Assembly (NCBI GenBank): GCA_036583965.1
Contig: JAZBQD010000014.1
Span: 25,711,490-25,775,489 of the forward strand
Reading direction: 5' to 3'
DNA from: Prunella strophiata
Taxonomy: Eukaryota; Chordata; Aves; Passeriformes; Prunellidae
Length of the DNA stretch: 64,000 nucleotides
The translations under genes were made by a program, and so were the position numbers. This document shows positions 53,901-62,979 of this stretch, one piece after another. Under the pieces are notes generated by a model. That model ran no database searches. It was not told the DNA's origin and worked only from the letters and a program-made list of their open reading frames with translations. Position 1 is the stretch's first letter, and the number at the start of each line of letters is the position of its first letter.

Positions 53901-54953
53901 ACACAACAAGTGGTTAGTTACAGATTCACCAGGAAACAAAATAATCCCAAATATACTAGAAGAAGCTCACAAATGCACTTAATCCAACCTTCTTTCTAGT
54001 TACCACAATCCTGTTTAAAGGCTGAGACCAGTTGAACCAAACACACTGATTTCAGTTAAACCAGTGCAGAGTGCACTGACATGAACATTCACATACAGGA
54101 CTAAAGTATAATTCAAACTAAAGTCTACAGCACATGCAGCTTGAAAAGGTTTCTATCTGGCACATTATTTAGACAGGACTGTCACACTTCAGGGTAAGCA
54201 TATGGCAAAACAAACCACGAAAACAAACCACATCTAGAAAGATGTATTAGATTTTGACTCCTCCACTAACACCCAGATCTTCAGTCAGGGAATGGAACCA
54301 AGAAGAATCAAGGGGAGAATATACTCCATTGATTTTCCAGGGTTTGAACAGAAAAAATCTGTTTCATTTTAAGTTAATTATTTTCTGTTCTATTCATAGC
54401 AAGCAAAAAGACGTTCATTTTCTCTCCCACATTTCCTTGTTCTGGTTTGAACCTTGTGTTCTCTGCCAGTATCTAAGTTAACTGAGCAGGACTGAGCTAG
54501 CAGTAGTTATCCTTTCTGAGAGAAACCTGTCTCACGTGAGTGTGAATATCTTGCATCCAGCAAAAGCATGTTTCCCTGTTGCCTGAGTCTCCCCATGCTG
54601 CACACAAGCTTGTCATGTGAGTCTGCATCAAACTCCACACTACACTCCTGATCATGACACATGAACTGCTTGTTCCTATCCCAGCAGGCCTGGCAGAGGC
54701 CCACAAGGGTAGTTTATTGCTTTGGTTTCAGAGACCAGGACCTTCACAAAGCAGCCTAAAAATCAAACACTACCTGAACAGCATGGACAAGGTAGTATCG
54801 GAATAAGCTGGTTTTCAGCTTGTTCACGGTGGGCCGGTACACGTCTTCCAAACGGCTGAAGAGGCGGCGGTCCAGATAACCCCAGTAATCCCGCAGGGCA
54901 GCCAGGTCGTAGCTCTGAACAAACTGCTGCAGCTGCTCCACTATCTTATCCAC
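38810..54953 (-). CDS. WDR91: WDR91, WD repeat-containing protein 91 (first coding exon not seen)
   Basis: WDR91 is a Rab7 effector on endosomes that, with WDR81, limits Beclin-1/PI3K activity and drives early-to-late endosome conversion. Exons in transcript order: 54953-54774, 53788-53581, 52755-52673, 50522-50398, 48628-48451, 48182-48024, 45969-45769, 45331-45181, 43724-43630, 43314-43146, 42442-42334, 40881-40769, 40010-39813, 38974-38810 (TAA at 38810). They encode about 710 residues, starting [10 protein letters not shown] and ending LLAQKS; the human protein is about 747. The N-terminal helical region ([20 protein letters not shown]) is followed by a Ser/Lys-rich linker. The C-terminal beta-propeller follows, from [15 protein letters not shown] through [16 protein letters not shown] to [12 protein letters not shown]. 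All phases fit except exon 7, which carries one extra base. One intron is AT-AC. The conserved ~41-residue first exon is missing. Confidence 0.93.
41670..42329 (-). mobile_element. CR1 LINE fragment in a WDR91 intron
   Basis: About 660 bases of CR1 in the same orientation as WDR91; on the plus strand it reads as the reverse complement. Landmarks on the plus strand are GTTAGAAAAGACCTCC (3' end, ~41.69 kb), CCAGGGATGGTGACTCCA, GGGCAGCCTGCTCCAGTGC, GGACACGCTCCAGCCCC, GTAGTGAGGGGCCCAAAAC and CCCCAGGTCCCTTTCCACT. Its truncated 5' end stops about five bases from the exon donor at 42333. Confidence 0.93.
42328..42333 (-). other. WDR91 splice donor bordered by CR1
   Basis: The donor of the [11 protein letters not shown] exon reads CTTCG|GTACAG. 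CR1-like sequence (GTGGAAAGGGACCTGGGG) starts at about the fifth intron base, so the outer donor positions may be transposon-derived. Phase with the next exon (G|AT, Asp) is intact. Confidence 0.6.
45769..45969 (-). CDS. WDR91: WDR91 exon 7 (by order seen) with an apparent +1 frameshift
   Basis: The acceptor TTTCTTCAG|GGC and donor TGCAG|GTAATG are clear. In the phase set by the upstream exon it opens GQSAEKK, as orthologs do (QCAEKK), then runs TDTKHS and stops. The conserved continuation ([13 protein letters not shown], then [19 protein letters not shown]) lies in the +1 frame. The exon is 201 bases where phases on both sides demand 200. The extra base is most simply one A in the AAAA run (plus-strand T run 45948-45951). 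It is either a homopolymer assembly error or a truncating mutation. Confidence 0.8.
46853..46902 (-). mobile_element. possible CR1 3' tip
   Basis: ATCACAGAGTTGAAAAAGAC followed by CCAAG resembles the reverse complement of the last bases of CR1. It is short and diverged, so only weakly supported. Confidence 0.3.
52756..53580 (-). other. U12-type AT-AC intron of WDR91
   Basis: On the minus strand the intron begins ATATCCTTCT, nearly the U12 AT-AC donor consensus, and ends TTCTTAC|CAG. A branch-site match TTCTTTAAC lies with its A about ten bases before the terminal AC, the spacing typical of minor-class introns. Using these borders the exons join as [11 protein letters not shown], exactly the conserved protein. 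No GT-AG choice in this place keeps the frame. Confidence 0.92.
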
Positions 54954-56100
54954 CTAGAGAGGGCAGAACAGGGAACACTTCAGTCATGGGAGGGCTCTTG
55001 AGGCACAAGACTTTCTGTAACTTAGTGCTGAGAAGCTTTAAGTGCATAAGCAGTACGGTACAATCCTCGTGCATTAGCTATTTTCTAATCCTGGAAACAC
55101 TCAGCATTTTGCATTAGCATTCTTCCACTCTGCAGCACTTTGCAAATGAAGGAAAAAGAAATATGACAGATCATAGCCAAACAGATTTTGACAGAAATAT
55201 CACATTTTGTTGAACCCAACTGATGGATTTTTATGCAAGTAAGCAAAACTTTCTACCTCCTTTAAAAGTCTGTTGATAATAATAAAAAAATTAATGTGAT
55301 TAAATGTTTAAAACTCAAGTGCAGCACGTGAAAAAAAATATTTTTAGACTAAAAGGAAAAATACCTGCATTTAGCCAACATAAAGAGGAAGTCAGTTCTG
55401 CTCCATTGCAATTTTTCAAGTACCTTTATCTTTAGTAACATCATCTACTAACAAGGCAAGCATAAAATTTTGCAGACTATTTTTTTGTCATTATGTCTCC
55501 TTGGAAATCATTTCTGCAATATGAATAAGGCAGAATGGTAGTGTGGGAATAGATTTTTTTGTTCATTTTTTGCTCTGATGGCCAAGACAGGCATCAGAAA
55601 AAGAAAAAACTTCATCCTGTATAAAATTAAACTAAGGTTAATATGTGGTTTGCTCTTCCCTCATCATTTAGTATCTTAGGACATACCAACTTTTATCTCT
55701 GTGGCTTCCTACAGATATAGAAAACTGAAATTTGTGACCCCAGCAGACCCTTCTTGGACAACAATTCAGATTAAGTCACCAGCAAAATGCTGGTGTTTTA
55801 CAAAATAAAAGCAACATGTTTATTAATGATAAAAGTAGTGCTTATATTGCTGGTCAAAGAAAAAATCTGACTGTTCAAAGCACTACATTCAGTGCTCAAA
55901 ACTGTTGCTACAGCAATACGAACCTCACACAATGGACTAACCGTATTTTTGAAACTGGCAAATTCTGTGCCAATTTCCTCACGTTAGTCAAGGCAGCTGG
56001 TACTCAAGACATACAAACATACAAACTAAAGAGCGGAGCTGCAAAGCCGCGGGATAAAAATCTCATGACCAAGAAAAGATGCAGGCAAAGAGGAATGTCT
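54954..56100. other. WDR91 first intron, nothing else recognised
   Basis: AT-rich sequence upstream of the first visible WDR91 exon (acceptor CTCTAG|GTGGAT). I see no coding exon in it. Confidence 0.5.
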
Positions 56101-56109
56101 TCCTCTCAG

Positions 56110-58350
56110 GGTATGTCTACCCCTCTCGGGTAGACCCTCCGGAGGTCTCCTTCGTTCTTCTCGCCTCGAAGCCGAGAATCCGCTGGCGGGTCTCCGGTCG
56201 GACGCAGGGTGCCCGGCGGGCCAGCTGCGGAGCTGCAGCCCCTGGCTCGGAAAGCAGGCGAGGGGATGGAGCCCCGCGTCCTGCGCTGACGGCGCCCTGG
56301 AGCCGAGCCGGGGGGAGCCTTCCCACGGACTACAGACCACCGGAAGGAGAGCTGCGGATCCCCGAGCGCGGCGGGGCGCCCGGCGCTGCGGGATGCGGGG
56401 TCAGGCGATGCGGTGGTCAGGGATGGAGGCGGGTCCGCCTGCGCGGCCGGCCGGCCCCGGTCCCAGCCCAGCCCAGACCCTGCGGGGCCGGGGGCCGCTT
56501 CGGGGAAGCTCCAGGGCTCCTCCGCGCCGGGTCCCGCTCCCCTCGCCCACCCCGGCGCGAGCGGCGCCGCGGCCCCGCGCGTCTCCTCCACCCCGCCCAC
56601 GCCCCCAGCGCCAGCCCAGCCCAGCCCAGCCCAGCCCAGCCCAGCCCAGCCCAGCCCAGCCCAGCCCAGCCCAGCCCAGCCCAGCCCAGCCCAGCCCAGC
56701 CCAGCCCAGCCCAGCCCAGCCCAGCCCAGCCCAGCCCAGCCCAGCCCAGCCCAGCCCAGCCCAGCCCAGCCCAGCCCAGCCCAGCCCAGCCCAGCCCAGC
56801 CCAGCCCAGCCCAGCCCAGCCCAGCCCAGCCCAGCCCAGCCCAGCCCAGCCCAGCCCAGCCCAGCCCAGCCCAGCCCAGCCCAGCCCAGCCCAGCCCAGC
56901 CCAGCCCAGCCCAGCCCAGCCCAGCCCAGCCCAGCCCAGCCCAGCCCAGCCCAGCCCAGCCCAGCCCAGCCCAGCCCAGCCCAGCCCAGCCCAGCCCAGC
57001 CCAGCCCAGCCCAGCCCAGCCCAGCCCAGCCCAGCCCAGCCCAGCCCAGCCCAGCCCAGCCCAGCCCAGCCCAGCCCAGCCCAGCCCAGCCCAGCCCAGC
57101 CCAGCCCAGCCCAGCCCAGCCCAGCCCAGCCCAGCCCAGCCCAGCCCAGCCCAGCCCAGCCCAGCCCAGCCCAGCCCAGCCCAGCCCAGCCCAGCCCAGC
57201 CCAGCCCAGCCCAGCCCAGCCCAGCCCAGCCCAGCCCAGCCCAGCCCAGCCCAGCCCAGCCCAGCCCAGCCCAGCCCAGCCCAGCCCAGCCCAGCCCAGC
57301 CCAGCCCAGCCCAGCCCAGCCCAGCCCAGCCCAGCCCAGCCCAGCCCAGCCCAGCCCAGCCCAGCCCAGCCCAGCCCAGCCCAGCCCAGCCCAGCCCAGC
57401 CCAGCCCAGCCCAGCCCAGCCCAGCCCAGCCCAGCCCAGCCCAGCCCAGCCCAGCCCAGCCCAGCCCAGCCCAGCCCAGCCCAGCCCAGCCCAGCCCAGC
57501 CCAGCCCAGCCCAGCCCAGCCCAGCCCAGCCCAGCCCAGCCCAGCCCAGCCCAGCCCAGCCCAGCCCAGCCCAGCCCAGCCCAGCCCAGCCCAGCCCAGC
57601 CCAGCCCAGCCCAGCCCAGCCCAGCCCAGCCCAGCCCAGCCCAGCCCAGCCCAGCCCAGCCCAGCCCAGCCCAGCCCAGCCCAGCCCAGCCCAGCCCAGC
57701 CCAGCCCAGCCCAGCCCAGCCCAGCCCAGCCCAGCCCAGCCCAGCCCAGCCCAGCCCAGCCCAGCCCAGCCCAGCCCAGCCCAGCCCAGCCCAGCCCAGC
57801 CCAGCCCAGCCCAGCCCAGCCCAGCCCAGCCCAGCCCAGCCCAGCCCAGCCCAGCCCAGCCCAGCCCAGCCCAGCCCAGCCCAGCCCAGCCCAGCCCAGC
57901 CCAGCCCAGCCCAGCCCAGCCCAGCCCAGCCCAGCCCAGCCCAGCCCAGCCCAGCCCAGCCCAGCCCAGCCCAGCCCAGCCCAGCCCAGCCCAGCCCAGC
58001 CCAGCCCAGCCCAGCCCAGCCCAGCCCAGCCCAGCCCAGCCCAGCCCAGCCCAGCCCAGCCCAGCCCAGCCCAGCCCAGCCCAGCCCAGCCCAGCCCAGC
58101 CCAGCCCAGCCCAGCCCGGGCACGTGAGGGCGGTGTTGTTGCTCGGCGCGGGCGGCAGGGGCGCGGCGGGGCGGGGCGGGCAGGGCAGTGAGTGATGGGC
58201 TGATTGATGGCGTGATAGACGGAGCCGCCGGGCCATTCCAGAGGCTCCCGCGCGGCCCCTCACGGGCTTCCCCCGGCCGGCCCGTGCCTCCCGACCTCAG
58301 AAGGAGCAGCAGGGGCGGGCACTCTTACCTCTAGGCTGTGCTTGCGGTCG
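56110..58350. promoter_or_regulatory. CpG island between WDR91 and STRA8, split by a pentamer array
   Basis: Two GC- and CpG-rich blocks (56.11-56.61 and 58.12-58.35 kb) flank the CCAGC array. By position this is the WDR91 promoter island and could also serve STRA8, which is transcribed the other way. A CACGTG E-box lies right after the array (58121-58126). The conserved WDR91 first exon is in neither block. Confidence 0.7.
56611..58117. repeat. (CCAGC)n pentanucleotide array, about 301 perfect copies
   Basis: 1,507 bases of CCAGC with no substitution or indel that I can see. The complementary strand is (GGGCT)n: G3 runs every five bases, a textbook G-quadruplex motif, on the non-template strand with respect to WDR91. 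A short imperfect precursor (CCCAGCCCAGCCCAG) sits ~130 bases to the left at 56462-56476, separated by unique GC-rich sequence. The pentamer contains no stop in any frame, so long open frames cross it in both directions, encoding only P-S-P-A-Q or G-L-G-W-A. The uniformity suggests very recent expansion or an assembler-extended repeat; true length is unknown. Confidence 0.97.
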
Positions 58351-58511
58351 GTAGCGAGGCAGGGGGCATTAATCCAGTGGAAAGCCGGGAAGGGCTTTCC
58401 AGGCGGGCGCCTCAGGCTGTGCCAGGCCGGCGGGCAGCTGCAGCAGGCCCGGCTGGGCCTGGATCTGGCCCTCTCGTGCAAGAGTATGTCTGGTATCGTT
58501 GCCCACACCAA
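58329..58511 (-). other. candidate alternative WDR91 first exon (unproven)
   Basis: A minus-strand ATG at 58511 opens 61 codons ending at a good donor (CTAGAG|GTAAGAG, intron from 58328) in phase 0. This is exactly the phase needed to join the first visible WDR91 exon. The encoded peptide (ending TDRKHSLE) does not resemble the conserved WDR91 start. It could be an alternative first exon, a 5' UTR exon, or chance in GC-rich sequence. Confidence 0.25.
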
Positions 58512-58913
58512 TGTGTCACAGTTTACTGGGAAAGAAATTCTATGTTGTAAAGAAAGTTGTCATTTAGCAACATCGGTGGGAGCAGAGGAGTCTTAGTGCT
58601 TTGCGAAGCCAAGCCCTGGATTTTCCATAGAAATGAAACATAAATCATTGTAGGGAAGGGTTCAGGAGATGGGAGGCTGGCTTCAGCTGGGTTGCTGTTA
58701 ATTGTTAGTGGTAAATTAGGTTTTAGTAAGTACTTAACAGGCAGGTATCTCTCAGGCAAAGAAAGTATTTCAAACTCCATGATTTTCTACAGAAAGATAA
58801 GCTCTTGTCAGTCAGCCAAATTTTTTTCTTTTTGTCTATCCACTGTGCAGGCTGTAAGATTTCTTTCCCTTCCCTTAGCTATTTATTCAGTATAAACAAA
58901 TGTTGCATTGCAG

Positions 58914-61900
58914 CTTTCAACAGGCACAGCTGGAGACTGTAGGAAGACACATGCCAAAGTGAGTCTCAATCCCCTGAGACACCTGCAAGAGGCAGAGCAC
59001 TGCATGGCAAAGCAGCACTTGCCACAGGCACACCACTGGGTTCCTCTGGCAAGACTCTTCAGCAGCTTGCGGGGAAGAGTTTTATCCCAGTCAGACAGCT
59101 GTGCCTCAAAGGTGCGGAACTGTGGCTGTTTCTCTCTGCATCACTGTAATACCTGAGTGTGGGCAAAGTTAACCAGGTTCAGGCTCAGTCTATGAGGATG
59201 GTCACTGTGTCTTCATGGGTGCCAGTATGTGTGTAATTTCACTGTATGCACCTTTCCTGGATCTCTCTAAAGCTGCCAACTCAGCCTAAGCGAGTTGCTC
59301 AGTTTGTAGTTGCTGGGTCATGAGTTTATCATGTGCCTTATCTGTACTTTTCTTACAGGCTTTTTTGCAGCATTTTTATGGCCTTGCATTTTCTTTTATA
59401 GTATTTTGGAAACAAACCAAGGGATCCCATGATGAAGCTGATGCCACAGCATTTTGTTCTGAAATCAGAACAGTGAGTTTAGGGACAGAAGGAGTCAGAG
59501 GGAAAGGAATTCATTCAGCTTTATGAGGTGCACTTTGCCTCCAAGACAGTGAAAAACTAAGTTCAGCAATAAACAGCACCAGTACTGTTTCTTGGTCTCA
59601 ACTAAAGAAAGAAACTATTTAAGCAAAATTATAAAGATGAAATTTACTCAAAATACTGTTGAAAATATTAAAATTACCATGCTCGAGGCAGAGGAGTAAA
59701 CATCAGGAGTATCTACTCAACTCTGCAACTGATTTGTTTAGTTCCATTGGTTACCTTCAGTTTTCCAGTTTGTAAAGTAGAGGGAGTAATGATTGTTTAG
59801 GACAGGAATTGTCCCCTGAATATGCTAAATACCACTACATGTGGCTTGTGCCTGCTGAGTCCCTTAGCCCTCATGTAGGTTGAGGTAAGGGTTCAGAGTT
59901 TGCTGTGTTCTGAGCAAGATACAAGTTAACCTGAAGTTAGCAGGATCTCAGATGCCAAGACTAAACAATTACTTCCTTTGCCTGGTCTAAGGGGACTGTG
60001 TTCACATGCCAGTTCTTGAAATTGCTTTTTCATAGTGTCTTGTGCCCCTTGTGTGACTCTTGGGGGCCAAGGAAGTTTAATATCTTAAAAAGTCTTAATA
60101 CAGAAGGTTGCTTGTAATCCTAGTGCTTGATGCCTGGCTAAAATATCCAGCATGAAAGCTCTGCAGGGTAGATGTGAATGGTCTCACCATGCACAAAAAT
60201 GCTGAAACATTTTGGAGATGTGTATGTTTAAATGAACTGGCCATATTTTTTCAGTTGTGCTTGGCATAGATAATGGAGGAATGATGTGCAGCACTGAAGT
60301 GAATCCTATTGATCCAGACTTTTGCCAGGAGAAGCCTTTGCCATGTTCAATGCTGCTGTAATCCAGGTTACAGCAATGTTGAACGTGGCAAAAGCTTCTC
60401 CTAGAAAAAGTCTCATGGGAAATCATTAGTAAAATCTTATGCCTTAAGTTGGTAGGCATCCAACAAGACTTCACAGCATGGTATTTCTGGACATGCTCCA
60501 AGAAGAGAACGATCCAAACAAGACCATTTGCTGATGAAAACAGATCAGAGTTAAGTAGCAAATGTCTGTGTGACTGCGTGTTATGTGTATGTATTGCATA
60601 ATAGATACCCAAATATTTATATTCTATATTGAAGTTTACCCTTTTATTAATTCTTTCCCCTTTTCATATGTATAAGGGTAGCTAGTGAAACATCACTATT
60701 TTCACAATATATTTTCACAGAGACATGGAAATTACTGAAGGTAAACATGAAGGAGAAGCAAAGCAACAAAGGCATGTTAGAACATGAATCTAGTTAGAGC
60801 AGAGAACAATCAGTTCTGTTTTCTTCTTATGTTTAGTATCAGGTTTTGCGTAAGGCTAAGACATCTATCCAGAAGCTGGAGCAAACCTTGTGTTCTTTGC
60901 TGAAGATGAAAGGTAACTGTATGCAAGTATTTTATTGGACAAAGAACCTGGACTTGGTTTTTATGTATTTGTTAAATGGAGACTGAGCTACACAGCTGAG
61001 CCCATTAAAGCATTGCAGCCAGCTGTGGCTTTAGTTGTAGCAATAAGTAAGGGATAGTGAGAAGTCTGGCAATCCATTGAGCACTGTATGTCAGAAATCC
61101 CCCTCTGACTCAGCCTTTCCTACCCCCTCCCCAGCCTAGGTGAAGAGAGGAAACAATCAATTCCTGCTATCCCGTGGCAGCAGGCCATTCAGGCTGAGTG
61201 CCCTTGGCAGCTTCACCCCAGCAGGTGTGGGGCTGGCATGGGTGCCCAGGCTGCATCCTTGGGCTCCCACTCGGAGCCTGCAGGAGCTGTGTGCTCCTGG
61301 CTGCAGCAGTGTGGCACAGTGCCAGTCACAGCTGTCACCAGCACCCAGCCCTGCCAGAGCTTAGACTGCACAACAGCACGCTGTGGTGGGAGGTAAAAGG
61401 ATTTCCTGGAGTAGGAAATGGAATCCTCTGGTTAAGGGTGTACTCTGATATAAATGGTTAAGAGAGATGCTGCAGTTTTGTTTTGTTTCACCTTGGTGGG
61501 CCATCCTCATGCCCTGCTCTCTTACAGCCTGTGACACCTCGGTCACACTGGCCAGCAGGTACTGTCTGCACTTGTGGCAGCTCCTGCTGCCTTCAGCGTG
61601 CCTTCTGATTAGTGCTGCTGGCCACTGCCTCTGCTAGCAGCAGGCAGGACTAGGGGCTGATAGGACAGAGGCTTTGGACATATTTTTTTGTCACTTCAAG
61701 TGTCCAAATTCCTGTCAGCTAGAAAAAAAACTGCTATTCATGTGACTCGCACCTCCAATAATTTGAATCAATTAGAAGTCTCAGTGCTTAAAATGAACAA
61801 CCTCATCTGAACCCACATCCTTGGATAGCCCATAAAAGTGAGTCAGAGGTAGAAAGAATAGTTTAACAGAGCAAAATTGAAAGGATAACAAGCAGGGAGG

Positions 61901-62979
61901 CTGGTTGAGGGGAGTTTGAAGGCAAGCTTCCCCTTGTATGCACTTGCATATATGTAAAATCCATACTGCTTGTGCATCACAGGCTGGATGTCAGGGTTTT
62001 TCACATGCAATTTGTTCAGTATAAGGTAATCAAAAAATACTGTATTGACTAGTGCATGCCCAGAGTTTGATTTGCAGGTTGTTTTCACCATCAGTTCTGT
62101 AAAATCAATGTTAGGAAGAAGGCATTGAGTCTAAGTTCCTCAGTGTTCATAAACTCACAGTAGTGCTAGTTATGTTCTAGGAGAGACAGATGTTTCTTCT
62201 TTCACATCATTTTTGCCTAATGAAAAGCTCTGCCTTGTGAAGAAGCAGTTGTTGACAGTATTCTGCTTGGGTGGGGCTGAGGGTGAGAGAGAAGCCAAAA
62301 GTGCCATTGATGTGACAGTAACCTTTCTGCTGACAACAGCGAGCTGCAGTCTGGAGGATGGCAGCCCATCCAGCTTGGAGGAAGTCAGGGAGGAATATGT
62401 CAGGAGGCAATTTGGCAGTCAGAGGTAAGGGCTTATACCAGTCAAGAAAAGATGATAATATTTTGTACTTGCTTCCATCCCAGCATCTCTGAAACTCTTT
62501 GTCATTGCTACTGTATTTCCAAGCAGAGGTTTTTCCTCATGAGGAAAGGACAAAGAGGTTTCACCTGGACCACTGTAATCCCATGGAGTGCACAAACATT
62601 CTAAGCATGTTGTTGGTCTCATTGCCAGACAGTGCTTGTATTTTTTTTCCCTTCTATATAGCTGACCTCTGGCAAGGATGTCTCATTGCCTTAAAAGCAA
62701 AAGAAGGAGGGAAAATTCTGGCTTGGGAAGAATGTCCCTAGGCTCTGGAGGCACCATGACAAGTGCATTATTAATTCAGTTGAGAAGTTATTCAATGTGG
62801 CTTTTTTTCCCTTGTGCTCTTTTCAGCACTACATCAGCCTCAGAAGAGATGAGTGAAAGTGACTCTGCCATCTGGTATTTGCTTCAAGAATGTGAAAAAC
62901 AAACACTGGAAGAATATGAGAAGCCAGAATTGATCCAGTTTTCAGACACTTTATCCCCAGATCTAGTGGAATTTGAACG
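58914..62979 (+). CDS. STRA8: STRA8, stimulated by retinoic acid 8 (partial, four exons)
   Basis: STRA8 acts with MEIOSIN in the nucleus to switch on the meiotic programme in response to retinoic acid. Exons with matching phases: 58914-59111, 60837-60912, 62340-62424 and 62827-62979. Exon A (HLQEAEHCMAK...LFSSLRGRVLSQSDSCASK) matches the HLH-like region of mammalian STRA8. Exon B continues YQVLRKAKTSIQKLEQTL. Exon C carries LEDGSPSSLEEVREEY, the counterpart of LEDGHASSLEEVKKEY. Exon D ends LSPDLVEFER, matching the mammalian LPDLMEFER, where the next exon should begin YL-FYKQT; that exon is not in the window. Between LEEVREEY and LSPDLVEFER the protein is short and only mildly acidic, without the long Glu tract of mouse. 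The start codon and first exon were not found. Transcription diverges from WDR91. Confidence 0.88.
60317..60412 (+). repeat. 96-base near-perfect inverted repeat (hairpin) in a STRA8 intron
   Basis: Two 45-base arms (60317-60361 and 60368-60412) are reverse complements at 38 of 45 positions, with a six-base loop TCCAGG. Some mismatches would be G-U wobbles in RNA. The size and symmetry fit a microRNA-like precursor or a palindromic MITE. The element lies in the intron between STRA8 exons 58914-59111 and 60837-60912. Confidence 0.85.

Noticed and set aside
56611..58117. CRISPR-like or prokaryotic repeat array
   Set aside because: The unit is five bases with no spacers, in a vertebrate genomic context.
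56079..58263. Open frames of 568-682 codons on both strands
   Set aside because: They exist only because the CCAGC unit has no stop in any frame; outside the array they show no conserved protein.
60184..60612. 142-codon minus-strand frame in a STRA8 intron
   Set aside because: It crosses the inverted repeat, has no recognisable domain, and lies antisense within an intron.
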